Under the pieces are notes generated by a model, which did no database searches, had not been told where the DNA came from, and saw only the letters and a program-made list of their open reading frames with translations. Below, piece after piece: positions 29,552 through 41,660 of a stretch of 64,000 nucleotides of DNA. Positions within the stretch are counted from its first letter, which is position 1. Each line of letters begins with the position of its first letter. Source of the stretch: Pyropia yezoensis (lineage: Eukaryota > Rhodophyta > Bangiophyceae > Bangiales > Bangiaceae); assembly GCA_009829735.1 (NCBI GenBank), contig CM020618.1, forward strand, positions 26,636,894 through 26,700,893, in the 5' to 3' direction. The position numbers were made by a program, and so were the translations under genes.

Positions 29552-31896
29552 GCAAAGGGTGAGTTCGTTAGCCAGTGTTCTCGATATCAGCGCCGAGCGC
29601 GCTCCCGCTCCCGCGCAGTCAAAAATGACAATAAAGAAACAAAAAAAAGGGTACTCTGAATGCGCGTGGACACGTACCAGGGGCCACTGCGCCTGGGCAC
29701 GTAGCCGGGGCTGCTGAGCTTGCCATGCTCGGACGTGGCCACCTGACGCCTCTCGTGGCGTTGTTCCGTATGTAGATCAATGGTGACCAAAAGAGGGTGG
29801 ACACTGCCGCCCGCGACGAGGATGGGCGCCACGTCGACCACTGCCGACGGCGGTGCGTCCGCTGGAGCGACGGTACGTCCGCTGGGGCACCGGTCGTCGT
29901 CGCCGTGGCATGTCTCCCTTAATGTTTAGATTTTCAATTCATATTACACAACAGCGCATGAAGGATGCATGCGATATGGAACATTGTGGTCGTGAGAGGA
30001 AGTACGTACGAAATACATTCCCAGGGATTCGAGAAAGCTTTCATTTTTGATGTCAACATGGAATACGTGACAGGGGCCTATTACACTACAAAATTGTGCC
30101 GAGCAGTGGCTCCACCATGCTTGTGCAGAATGTGTTTCAGTCGAGCGCACAACCTGGGCATGCCTCTCCTCCACTCAATGTGCACAGATTAGCGTGACGA
30201 CAGTAGTGCCACATATGTTGACAGAATAAGTCACGTAACGAGATGTACGCAACGCTACAAAGATCCTGTCACCGTCCGTTCCCTGTACGGTGCCACCTGA
30301 TCCCCATACACGTAACGGTCACAGCGACAACCAAGAGGCCGACACCGACCCAGCGCCTCGGAGGCACCTTCTCCCCACGGCGATCAGCACTTGAGCGGCG
30401 GCGACAAGAGAGTGCGCGGCGCTGACTGGCTGCACCGGCGGCATTTCTCCCCCTCCCGCCGTGCCCAGGATCTGAGCGGCGTCGACAAGCAAGTGACCCG
30501 GGCAAATCGGCGCGCAGGCGACAGATGCCTTTTTTTGGACGACCAGCAGCGGCGCACCGGTACATTCCGGCGGCAGAATCACAAAGAACAAGAGCGAGCG
30601 AGAAATCCGACTATTTCGAGGGAAGAAGAAACTACTTCATGTGTATAATGATACTTATAATTCAATATTTCAGTAACTACTGAACATATTTTCTAACTTT
30701 GAGCAGACTTTGGAACTACGTGAACCCCGAATACTGGCGTACGGTGGTGTGCATTCTTAAAGGAGCACACGTGTCGCTGTCGTGATTGTGCATTTTGCTT
30801 ACGTCACATGCTCGATACGTGCATGGGAGCTGTAACGTATTGAGCAATATCTGAGCACTTTTGCACGATGTTGGTTCTTTTTTCTGCACTATATTGGTTG
30901 CGAGGTAATTTTACGTGCCGACCCCATGTCCTTCAAGTGCATCGGAATATTGCCGAAGTCATGCGCGACTAGGAGCCAGACCAGGCGGCATTACACCGCC
31001 GCAGAGAGTGGGATGTCCCGATGATGTCTGGCCCGGGATAGAAATATAATGAAGACAAATGGCAGTGCGACACCTGGCTCCGAGCCCTCTTTCGATCCAG
31101 CCGGCGTAGATTTTTTTGAAAGTCAAGCCGATCACGCACCAGTTCTATTCGTGGACGTGCTTCCCGTCGAGACTTGGATGGTGGCTGGCTGCGAGACTTC
31201 AGTGAAGCCTGTGACGCCATGTCGCGCAGAAATGTGTGCTGACCAACTAGGAAAAAGTCAGCCACAGCTGAGATCGGCGGGTCCGCTGCTGGGGCGCCTC
31301 CAGGCTCTCATGGACCGCTTGGAGTGGGCCTGAAATGCACGTGGTGCTCCGGACCTTGCGGGAAGCCTCGCCGTGCTTGAATGGCACAGAAGCAACGATT
31401 GGGGTATCGCCTGCTCAAGCAGCAATGTGCGCTGGAATAGTGTAAGGTGAAGCGTAGCGAAGCGCCGTCCGCGACCGCACACTCGTGCTCGCACGGTCCC
31501 TCGCTCGCCACCCTACGCCCACCCTCAACGCACGCGCCCTAAGACGGCGGATAACCTACTCGGTGTCGGTCGGTCGCGCGCAACACGTGCGCGCGAAGAA
31601 GACGTCCGCGAAGAAGACGGGTGCGAAGAGAGTGAGCTTGACGTCGGTGGTTCTCGGGTTTAAGGGTTCAAAGGTGTTTATGTCGATGGGCTTGAGTCTT
31701 CCCTCCGTTCTCCACCCTCGGTCGCAGGCACGCACGCATTTATACCCTCAGGCACACCCTTCGGGTCGCTAACAGGGCCCTTGGCGTAGTCCCTGTTGTT
31801 TGCGGCACCAGGTGGTCCGAAGACACAGGTCAGCACTCGTCGCGGCACACCCCCCTCTCAGAAGGGTCAATCTAAGGGGGTGGGCTACATGCAAGA
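29552..31896. other. Intergenic, no supported gene
   Basis: The GC content is lower here, especially 29880-30260 and 30600-31060. No ORF shows recognisable protein features. Two imperfect copies of a gagcggc-g-cgacaag unit lie near 30393 and 30475. TGCAAGA-TCGT-TCTTGCA at 31888-31905 is a perfect 7-bp dyad. Confidence 0.4.
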
Positions 31897-31999
31897 TCGT
31901 TCTTGCACACTATAGGTAAGCACGTTACACGGTCCCAGAGGCTGGAAACGGGGTATGCGATACTATTGGTTCCCGTCGAGCTCTGGCGATTCCAGCACC

Positions 32000-32640
32000 A
32001 TTATTGGCCTTCCATAATGGGCCATCTGGAGGGGTCTCAGGGCCACTGTACGCCACGCATCCTGCCACGTGTCACAATACATTCGTGGAAGATCATTGGA
32101 GGATTTGTGGCAAAAACCTGTCGCGCCCCCACACCCAGGTTGGGGTGGGGCGCGGAGGCTGCCTCCCGTGTCGGGGAACCGGAAGAAGTGCAAGTCGCAC
32201 ACACGCTGTCTCTGTTGCGGGGCAAACCCCCCGCGACAAAACAAGAAGATGGTGTGTGGGCCAACAGTTTCTTGGTCGGGACGGGGAAGCGGGCCACGCC
32301 CCGCTGTCCCTCCCCTCTTCCCTCCGGGGTCCTCACAGAATCTCACCACTCCGAATCTCCCACCCCAGCACCCGCCCACTGTTCCACACGAAAATTCAAG
32401 ACGATAAAATGCATAAACCCCTCAAATCCGTGTTGGACTTACAGTCAAGCAAAGTATCCCTGACTTAGGGAAACTCGTGGCGAAATGCAACGGAGGAAAC
32501 GGGTCGGGCCAACTGTCTGCCGCCCCCCGTTGGGCGTGCCCGACCCCCCGCGTGGCGGGCCCAGACCCCTACTGGGGGGGCCGTTCTGCCACACTCCCCT
32601 CTCCTCAGTTCCGACCTACCCGGTCGACCCTGGGAGGGGT
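32000..32640 (+). repeat. Dispersed repeat R1, inverted partner at the window end
   Basis: The stretch from about 32145 to 32475 matches the reverse complement of 64000-63684, and weaker similarity continues to about 32600. One frame encodes GNRKKCKSHTRCLCCGANPP followed by a Pro/Ser-rich part, also present in the partner as KKCKSHTLCPCCGANPP. The left end cannot be fixed because the partner runs off the window. This looks like a decayed mobile element with a short Cys cluster; its class is not clear to me. Confidence 0.65.
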
Positions 32641-33795
32641 ACATAACCGCGAGTTGCGGTTGTCGGGGGCGCGCCTCGCTGTCCCCCCCGACACGTCGTG
32701 TCGGCGGGGACGTGGTCACGTCGACCACCCCGCCATCAAGCGTGCCTGCTTGGCCGCGGACTCAATCTTCCTCACCTTCCCCCTCCCCGATCCCCTACAC
32801 TCTACCCTGGGCCCCCCTGCACTGGGGCGCCCACCGGTATACCCCCACCCCCGGGTCCCCTCAAGTCGAGGTGGACCTCGGGCGGCTATCATCGCGCTGC
32901 CCCTCCCCGACTTTGGGAGGGCCATGTCGAGCCGCCAGGATCCCAAAATGGCTGTTGAATGCAGATTGCGTGCAAGGAACTGCCATGGTCGCCCGAAACA
33001 TTGAGGCTTGTCTCGTGACACAATCTCACGACCGCCTCTTTCAGCCACGATCAGCGGGTCGTCCAGGTCCTGGCATATTGAATTTATCGGGCAACGGCTG
33101 CTCATGAGCCAATGGCAGGAAAGGCCGCCTTGAAATTTTGAAAGTAACTTGTTGGGCACTTGTTGAGGGCACTGTTGGTGTGAGCAGAGTGTCGGGTTTT
33201 TTAGAGATCGGCTGTAGATTGCTCATCTCTGGACGAAAGAGGCCCTTATTCAAACGGTAGCCTGCCTCAAATTGGATCTCCTCTGCCCGGTGCCGGTAAG
33301 GATCAGTGATCGCAACCGTTACGGTCTGTTACGCGTCGCACGCGTGTCAGGCCTCTCTCAAGCACAGGACGAGTGCACCAGCCAGTCGCCCCGTTAGTAT
33401 CTGTCTTTGTGTGCCCGTGACCACTCAGCCAGACATTGCCACGCAGGCGGCGAAGGCGTCCGCTTGAGAAGCCACCAGTTGCCTGCATAGCCGGTAAGCA
33501 CCTGTCTTTTTTGTTTGAGGGCGTGCCCCCCAACTCCGCCCGTTGCTCTGAGGGCTGACGGCCGACCAGCCTTCTGCATTTCGTCCGCCGTGAGGACCAG
33601 GCCTCTCTGAGGCGTGCCCTGCGACAATATACAATGCTGGCCGACTGCTGACGGCCAACGACCATCATTTCACTTGGATGACGGCGCCCATTTTGTTGTT
33701 GTCTTGTCTGTGCTTGGAGTCGTTGTGCTTTCTCTGGGACCGCGACGCATCCGACCTCGGACCGTTGATCGTCAGACCAGCCTGGCTGTGCGCTT
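32641..33795. other. Intergenic, no supported gene
   Basis: GC-rich then mixed sequence. Words such as caggcctctctga/c (33347, 33598) and gctgacggcc (33556, 33646) recur, suggesting old duplication. No credible coding region is seen. Confidence 0.35.
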
Positions 33796-35031
33796 ATGTC
33801 CTTCGTGGAGCCGTCCACTGCTGGCAGCGATGGGTATGACGTGGACGGGGCCTCGGCAACGGGGTCTCATTGCGGTGCCGATGGTGCTCCTGGTGTGCTT
33901 CGCGTGCATGCAGGAGAGGGGCACCACCGCTGCGCCCTTTTACCAGTCGATGCAGACGTAGGGCTTCCAGAAGAGCAGCCGCATAGCGACGATCTGGATG
34001 AAGCCAAGCCTGGTGACTGCGATGGCGTTGAAGAGGGCCACCTGGGGGACGACGAGCAGGGGGAAGACGATCAGGCGGATGCGGATCTGGGAGATGGCAC
34101 GGCTGGGGATTATTGCGACATTGACGATGGACATCCATCTGAGGGAGGCCGCAGCACGTTGGTACCGCGTGGCTCTCTGGGCTACTTCCAGGGAGCTGAG
34201 CGTCATCGCCGCAAGAGGTGCTCGCCAAGCTTCCCACTGATTGAGGAGCACTACCTCGAGCCGGTCAAGTGCACCCCGGGCGAGGCCGCGCTGCCACCGC
34301 AGTGCTCTTCCGTCTTCCACTGCACAGAGCACGGTGGCACTCAGTGTCGGCATTGGCTGATACGGGACCCGGTGCTGGGCTGGTCGGACGACGCCTTGCG
34401 GCTCGCCGCCAACGTCGTGGTCCGGGCGGCGGTGTGGATGCCCTCGCAAGAGGTGTACGTGCGCTCCCTGCAACATCCAGGACCGCCCACCTACTCAACT
34501 GCTATGGCGGCGCGGGAGTCTTTGCGCCTCGCTATGTGCGGGAGGGTGCCGGGGTACGAAAGCTCTACGGCCCGGTCAGCCCGGTGCTCTTTTAGAGGGG
34601 CCAATGACTGGGATGCCCTTTCCGACGCGGACCTGAAGGATGCGATCAAGTATGCAGCCCAGTCGGTGCGGCTGGCAAAGAACGACCTCACTAAGGGGCA
34701 CGTGGCCCTCATCTCCCGTGGAGATGGGCAGAGGGACCAAGTGCTGCTGGCGGCAAAGCACGCGGTGCTGCGAAAGTGCGCGATTGCGGCTGCGTCTGAG
34801 TACCGTCGGCGAGGGGCGGCAGCGCTGCTGAGAAAGGACAGCAGCGTGTTGCACTGCGCGGGAGCGGGGGCTGTTGGGCGCATCCGACGCTACTTGGAGC
34901 TCGGCGATACCCAGTCTCACTCACGCGCCAAGCGCCTGAGGGTGTACAGGGGCTTGACGCAAATGCGTCTGCTGCCATCCCGGGAGCGGCTGCGCAGCCA
35001 CACGCGGGAGGCCTTTGACGCCATCGGCTGA
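33796..35031 (+). CDS. Unrecognised protein, N-terminal ORF of a larger gene
   Basis: The 411-codon ORF starts at ATG 33796. The N-terminal 140 residues are acidic (DDEQGEDDQADADLGDG). A Cys/His-bearing region follows (CTPGEAALPPQCSSVFHC, then HGGTQCRHWLIRD) and then a basic helical region (DLKDAIKYAAQSVRLAKND). It ends at TGA 35029-35031, but the same frame stays open afterwards to 35580. The TGA may therefore be a nonsense change or a missed intron boundary rather than the true end. I do not recognise the family. Confidence 0.5.
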   Translation: MSFVEPSTAGSDGYDVDGASATGSHCGADGAPGVLRVHAGEGHHRCALLPVDADVGLPEEQPHSDDLDEAKPGDCDGVEEGHLGDDEQGEDDQADADLGDGTAGDYCDIDDGHPSEGGRSTLVPRGSLGYFQGAERHRRKRCSPSFPLIEEHYLEPVKCTPGEAALPPQCSSVFHCTEHGGTQCRHWLIRDPVLGWSDDALRLAANVVVRAAVWMPSQEVYVRSLQHPGPPTYSTAMAARESLRLAMCGRVPGYESSTARSARCSFRGANDWDALSDADLKDAIKYAAQSVRLAKNDLTKGHVALISRGDGQRDQVLLAAKHAVLRKCAIAAASEYRRRGAAALLRKDSSVLHCAGAGAVGRIRRYLELGDTQSHSRAKRLRVYRGLTQMRLLPSRERLRSHTREAFDAIG

Positions 35032-38000
35032 GTGAGGCATTTTTTCCTGACCAAGACTTTTCTGGGTGGGCTCAAGCGGTGGGACTACGTCTTGGGCTCC
35101 GCCACGTTCGGCATCCGGCGCTACCGCGCCACGTGTGGGACCAGCAAGCGCCTGCGGGTGCACAACAACAAGCACTGGGATGCCAGGCGGGGCAATCGGG
35201 ACAAGGACGACGTGTCTGACGACAACGACGGGGGCATCTTCTTCGAAAACAGCAACGTCGAGTTCGACGGCTGCTATGCGCCGGAGGAGCGCGACCCGGT
35301 CGGCATGGAGGAGCTGCTGATTGAGGCCGAGTCGTTCCTTGAGGACGAGGACGGACAGGGGGCGCTCAAGATCCTGGCGGTGGGCTTCGACGTCATGCTG
35401 GCCATCCAACAGACTCTGGACAGCTGCAGCGTGGTGGGCATGACGAATGCAGACGTGGAGGCCTTACCGCTCGCGTTGATGACGTTTGCAGCCGACGGCG
35501 GCACCGTCAGGCGCAGGGAGATAACGGCAATCACTGTCTCATCTCTTCCCCGGGCTTGGAGCTGGGCCGCACGGATCTGACTCCCATCCTCTACTCTTTC
35601 ACGGGTGAGAAGCGCGTCCACCGCTTGGTGGCCCTCTGGGTCAGAGACGTTCTGGCCCGTGTGGCCGGCTCCTGCTTTACGTTCCCAGTGAAGCAGGGGG
35701 AAGATGCTGATGCGGGTGGGGCTGAGGGCCTTCTTTGTGGCAGTGTGAATGGCTCTGGCGCCGACGCCGCGCCCGCACGACGACGGCTGTTGCTGGATCC
35801 TGTGATCCGAGTTTGTGGTACGTTTCTATGCATAAGTCGGAAGGGACGGCAGTGGGCCTGCAACCGCTCTGGGGATTGTGCCTCTGTGAGCTACGGACCG
35901 ACTGGGCCACGTCACTCTTGTCTTTTGTGTTACATTTGCCTCCAAGCGGGCTCGGCGCACTCGCACATGAGGGGGCAGGCCTGCTGACTGGGATAGCTTC
36001 TGTCTTTCCTTTCTCGTGCATCGGCTCTTCCTTTCTTTCCTATATTTTGTCCACAGGGGACTTCTCCATGCTCCACTGGGTGTGCGGACTCACGGGTGGA
36101 AGTGACCACGGTCGCTGCCCCTTCAGTGTTGGCTGCCTGCTCAGCCAGTATCCATACCCACGATACCACACGGGGACCAAGCAGACTCGGGACATGAACG
36201 CCGTGTCGGGGCAATGGGAGCTGGCTGTCTTGAATGTGGCCAACTGGGCGGCTGGACATGGTGGTGCCTGTACTTTCCACGAGGGCGAGGCGTTTGTTTC
36301 CTGCCCTGTGTGCGGTCGAGACGTCCCGTACTCATCCGAGGTTTTCAAGGGCAGTGGGGTCCTCTATTGTCGGGACCCCGCTTGCTGAGGGGCAGACCGC
36401 CCCGTGCCCGTTGTGCGGGACATCTCTTTCACGGCCTGTTCTGAAGCTTTCCGTGCATGCCGTCGACTGTCTGGGGGTGTGCGCGAATATCCTTTGCTGA
36501 GTGGCTTGCAGATCCAGCTCCAGGCGCCGGTGCTGCACTGCACGGGCACCATCTCCAAGCAGCTCGTGCACTTCATCCTTGCGTGTCTTCCTGAGGACGT
36601 GGCGGGGTCGTCACTCCGCACCATCTCCGCCATCACGGGCAAGGGAAATGTGGAGAGCCTGTACCTGACGGAGTTTCGGGAGCTGGTGGCGTCTGCTGTC
36701 GCCTGCCCGGCGATTTTTACGGACTACTTGGACCCGCTGTTCTTCAGCTGCTGCAGCTCACCCAGCTTCTCAACGCAGCTTGGCGGGGAGCACTGACGGA
36801 CCCAACAGACCTGGACCGGTCTGGTGCTGCTGCCATCACCCAACTGGCGGCGTTCCTGATGGCGCCAGTGTACAACGAGATCAAGCCCCTCGACCCGGTG
36901 ACAAAGGACGTAAAGGTCACTCTGTACCAACTCTGTACCTACACGCGCCCGTCGCGCACTTGCGCCATCAAGTTGGGGACAGCCGCTCGCGGGTGTCCTT
37001 CGTGTCCGGCGACGCGATCGAGGGCCACATCCGCGCCGTTGGGCGCTACCTGCACAACCGTGTCAACAGCGCCTCACAGACGGCTCTCTTCTCTGACCTG
37101 GCAGCTGTGCGGGACGCGTCTTTGGCCTGCATCACGCGGCAGGCTCATCCTTCCTCGCTGGTTTTCACCAAGTACGTGCACGTCTGCCGTTGCTGGACGT
37201 CCTTGGCGGCTGGCGGGGACAAGGACTTTGAGACCATCTTTTCCATGGCCAAAGCAGACAAGGACCTGACTGTTGAGGAGAGGGGAGATGGTGCCGACGT
37301 CATCATTACTCTTCCTCTACACGGGCGGGTTGATGCCAACGGCGAGCGGCGGCGGGACGCCAATGAAAAGGTCCGGCTGGGTAAGGAGGAGACTCTGCGG
37401 CGCGGCCTGCGCTTCAGGCAGAGGACGGTGCGGGCGTGCTTTTGCGGCAAGCTAACGGGTGGCACCCAGAGCGCAATAGTGACTTTCCTGCTGGAGAAGC
37501 GGGCTCGAGGCGCTGCTCTCGCCACGGCGCTGGCGGCCGCAGCAGCTTCCGGTGCTGCTTCCCCGGCCAGCCGTGCACCGGCTGACTTACCAGGCGGAGC
37601 CCTCTCCGAGAGCGGGGGGAGTGGACTGCAGCAGGCGTCGGACCAGGGGCACGGGTCGGCGTCTGAGGGCTCGGGCGCGTCCAGCAATGAGCAGTCTTGC
37701 GACAGCCGGACAAGGCGTCCCACGGGGGCTCAGGAGCCCAAGACGACGAGACGGAAGGCGCTCATCGCAGGAATGCCGTCCAACGATCCACCCCGGTGAA
37801 TGCGAGATCTGCTTCTTCCCGCCAGATCCCTCTGCGGTGTGGTCGGGGCCGGTGGATCGGACGGAGCTGCGGCCCCCAATGGCTTTGTCGTCCGCAATGC
37901 TGCCCTGCGGCAGCAGGAGACCGTTTTGCGCTTCCTTGTGATGCGCACCAAGACCTACGCTTTCACGTGGTGGGCCCTGGGCTCGGGCGTTAGCCGTGAG

Positions 38001-38096
38001 GACATCATTGAGGCAGCGCAGGCTCTGCTGGACAGGGTCATTGCCACTCGGCTGACTATGCTGTACCCTCGAGCGCTCGCTGTTCTTGTTTGAGAG
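35032..38096 (+). pseudogene. Continuation of the unrecognised zinc-ribbon gene, with intron and frame breaks
   Basis: Protein-like sequence continues but changes frame near 35540, 36390, 36480, 36790 and 36970. One change, at 35818-36056, is explained by a good intron. Visible features are an acidic block (FLEDEDGQGALKI), two zinc-ribbon-like pairs (CPVCGRDV near 36303 and CPLCGTSL near 36408), a helical segment (GTISKQLVHFILACLPEDV), a charged block (NGERRRDANEKVRLG near 37340) and a Ser/Gly-rich tail. The C-terminal TKTYAFTWWALGSGVS also looks coding. Either this is a decaying gene or the assembly carries indels. I cannot name the family. Confidence 0.4.
35818..36056 (+). other. Predicted intron
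   Basis: The donor is GTACGT at 35818 and the acceptor tattttgtccacag ends at 36056, preceded by a long pyrimidine tract and a ctgac-like branch site. Splicing carries the frame from VIRVCG into GDFSMLHWVCG. Confidence 0.6.
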
Positions 38097-40205
38097 TTTG
38101 ATTCTTGGCCTGACTGCTTGCTTCTTTTGAAAAAAACCACCTGCCGCCAGCGCGGGAAACGAGGCACACTTGAGTGAGGTCCGGCGAGGAGGCTGCCTCT
38201 GCAGTTTGGCAGCCCCCTTCATAGACACATTGTACGCCAGTGCGGTTTCGGCTGGCGCCGGGTGCAGCGTGGGGCAAAAAAGACGCCCCAGTGGTTGCCT
38301 TGGGTGTGGCAAGGTGTTACCACACGGCGTCACTGCACGAGCGCGAGGCAGACGCTCTGCCGCCGGCAGTGCAAAGCCTACCAGTTAGCCCGCCGATGCC
38401 GCGGGCGCCGTCCCCACGATTGAGGCCGCGAGTGGGGCACCCAACGCGCGGGGGGAAGCGGGGGGCGCCGCCCGCACAACTGCCCGCGCCGCCGCCAGCA
38501 CCGCCGCCGTCGGGGACGCCGGGGCGGGCAGCGGCGGCGGGCGGCACGGCGGCTGCGGCGGTCGCCCTGCCCGTTGCGGGCGGCGGCGGTGGGGGCGCCC
38601 CGACCGCGGGAGCGGCCGCCGCGGCGGCGGCAGCCGCGGCGGTGGGTGCGGCGGCGGCGGTGGCGGCGGTGGCGGTGGCGGCGGCGGCGGCGGCGGGGGT
38701 GGCGGCGCCGCCGCCGCCAGAGGGGCCCCCCTTCACCCCTCCCCCCTGCCCTGCCCCCCCCCGCCGCCACCACTCCCCTAACCCCCCTCACGCCTGCACC
38801 CGGCCGCCCCCCACACCCCCCCCCCCTCCGACGGCCGCCACCTCGACAACCCCCGTCACGTCCACGCCGGGTGGGTGGCGGAAGGGGGGGGTCGGGAAGG
38901 CGCTAATAGAAAAGGGGGCGCCGGGGAGGGGGGGGCGGGGGGGGGGGCGAGAGCGGGGGAAGGGGCGCGCCACCACCGGTGCCGGCGACGGCGAGGGTTG
39001 GGCGGCGGGGTGTGGCCAGCGGCTGGGCCGCTGCCGCTGCCGCCGCCACTGCCGCTGCCGCTGCCGCCGCCACTGCCGCTGCCGCTGCCGCCGCCACTGC
39101 CGCTGCCGCCGCCGCCGCGGCCGCCGCCGCCACTGGCACCGCCGCGGTCTCCACCGCGGCCATCGCAGTCGCCACCGCGGCCGCCGCAGCCGCCGCGGCC
39201 GGACCATCGCGGCCGCGGCCGCCATCGCCGCGTCCGTGGCCGCCGTCCCCGCCGCCGATTCGCCCGCGGCCGCCGCCGCCACCCCGCCCGCCATACCCGC
39301 CGCCGCCGTCGCCGCCGCCGCCGCCGCCGCCGCCACGGCGACGGCGGCCGCCACTGCCGCCGCCCACATGGTCGATGGCTGTGGGTGGGCGGGGGCGGGG
39401 GGGTAGGACGGGACCTGGCGCGACCGACGCACGGCGGCGTGGGGCGGGAGCGGGAGGGAGCCAGTGAGCCAGTCAAGTGGCAAGGGACGTGCGCGGGTTG
39501 CACGCAACAACTGAGCACAGCATTGCACGTGGGCACTCTTTTGAGACGGCAATGCGCATAGCAGTGCACGCGCCGCTGCGCTGGATACGAGCAACTTCTT
39601 CCCAGATCATGCGCAAGCCGCCCGCACGGTGCACTTCCCACGCATTCGCGTCGCACGTGTAGAGCATTCGTGTAGCACGTGTCGAGCACGAGGACCGCAC
39701 AGATCCAGCATTTGTTGAGCAAAAAATTCCTCTAATGTGTTTTTCCAAGCAGCCTGCTGCACCGTTTGCGCAATGGTCGGCACACATCCTGCAAGACCTC
39801 TGCTGAGTGAGTGCTGGGTGAGTGCTTGCCAAACCGCACGCAACATGCACTGATGGGCCTGCCTTACCAGATATATCGGCCCGTAGCTGCTAGGCCAAAT
39901 GAGGTCTTGACCTCATGTTGGAGGAGTACCTTCTCGACCTGGTGGTCGAGACCCACGCAGAAGACCAGGTTGAGGCGGCGTTTGGCCTCGCCTCTCCGGT
40001 GTCACGACAGACTATCTGTAGCGCTGCTGCACGGAAATCGGTCATGGTTGTCCTTCAGGGCCCGATTGCACAAGACGTGCAATGCGAGAACATCTCGCTG
40101 CACGTCAAATTGCGAGTTTCTAAGGTACAGGGTTTTAGCCCCACTGCGCTGGGTCCCCAGGGCTTGGTATAAGCTCGAGTGTAGACCCCCTCAGTCAACC
40201 TCTAT
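38097..40205. other. GC-rich low-complexity DNA, no supported gene
   Basis: Runs of GCC/GGC triplets dominate 38400-39370 and create long but compositionally biased ORFs in most frames. A 24-bp unit is repeated three times at 39031-39102. Two perfect hairpins lie at 39900-39915 and 39933-39950. No real protein features were found. Confidence 0.5.
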
Positions 40206-40211
40206 GGGAGG

Positions 40212-40224
40212 TATAAAATATATA
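40212..40224 (+). promoter_or_regulatory. TATA-box candidate upstream of LTN1
   Basis: TATAAAATATATA is the only strong TATA motif in this GC-rich stretch. It lies about 260 nt before the ATG of the LTN1-like gene, leaving room for a 5' UTR. Confidence 0.4.
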
Positions 40225-40471
40225 CCCGCGTGGACTCGCCCGCCGGCCCGTGCCACTCGTGCTCCCGACCGCGGCGCGCTCGCCCCCGTCTTGTCCGCCC
40301 CCCCTCCCGCCTCCCTCGCCATCAACCCTGCTCCCTCCTGTCCCCCCCCCCCCCCCCCCCCCCCACGACCCGCCCATCGACCCACCTACCCATCGAACTA
40401 CCCATCCGGGCCGCCCCCGCCCTCTGCTGCGCCGGGGATACATGTGAGCCCCCCGCGGCTGGACCGGCGGT

Positions 40472-41629
40472 ATGGGGAGGAAGAAGGGCGCCGGCGGCGG
40501 GGGCGATGGGTGGAAGCAGTCGGCCTCGTCGGCGGGGGCGGCGGAGCGGCTGGCGGCGGGGCTGACGCCAGCGTCGGCCTTTGCGGCTGCCGCCGCGCGC
40601 CGCGGGGCGGCCGCCGGTGCTGGCCGGGACGCGGCGGGCGGCGGCACTGGCGGCTGCGGCGGCGGCGGCGTCGGCGGCGGTGGCGGCGGCACCCTGGGGG
40701 GGGCCACCGCCGACGCGGGCGGCGGCGGCGACGGCTGGGGCGCCCTGCGGGGCTTTGGGGCCGCCCTGGCGGCCTACCTCCCCGACGTGGGCGGCGCGGA
40801 GCGCTCTGAGTGGGACGGGGAGGCCCTCCGCCTCCTGCGGGGGTGCTTCAAGAAGGACGCCACCACCCGCGCCAAGGCGCTGGGGGACCTGGTGGCCCAC
40901 CTGGAGGCGCTCCTGTCTGAGAGGGGGGCCGCCGCGGCGGGGAAGGCGGGAGCAGACCCCGCCACCACCCGCAACGCCGCCGCCGCCGGCGGTGCCGCCG
41001 ACTCTGGTGCCACCGCCACCGGCGCCTCCTCTGGGTCCGGGCCGAAAAAGGCCACCCCCCGCCGCGGGGCGGCGTCGGCGGCGGCGACCGCGGCGCCTGC
41101 GGCGCCCTTTGTGGCGGCCTGGGAGGCGGTCTACCCCCGCCTGGCGGCGCCCGTCACGGAGCCCTCCCCCCCCGTACGGGCGGCGGCGCACCGCCTGACG
41201 GGGGGCGTCGTCTCCGCCCTCCGCAATGGGGTGTCGTCCCGCACCCTGCGGGCGCTGGTGCCGCTGCTGCTGGCGGGGACGGGGGACGGGTCGGGGGAGG
41301 TGGCGGCCGCCGCCACCGCCGCCACGGAGGGGGCGTTTGGGGGGATGAGCGCGGCGCGCCGGTGCCAGCTGGCGGGGCTCCTCGTCCCGCCCGCGGCCGA
41401 GTGGGTGGGCGCCCGCCTCGGGGGGGGGGGGGGGGGGGGGGGGGCGGGGACGGGCCGCCCGCCGCTGTCCGAGGCAGAGGTGGTGGCCGAGGCGCGCCGC
41501 GCGGCGGGCCTGGCGACGGCGCTCGTGCGGTGGGCGTCGGCGGGCGACGCGGCGGCGCTGCGGGCGGCGGCGCTGGCCGTGCCGGGGGGGGTCGGCGCGG
41601 CGTTGGCGGCGGTGGGCAGCGGCGGCGGT

Positions 41630-41660
<31 letters not shown>

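Noticed and set aside
38240..39406. A 388-codon Ala/Pro/Arg ORF and overlapping ORFs on both strands
   Set aside because: The sequence is triplet-repeat low complexity, open in most frames. No non-repetitive conserved segment is present.
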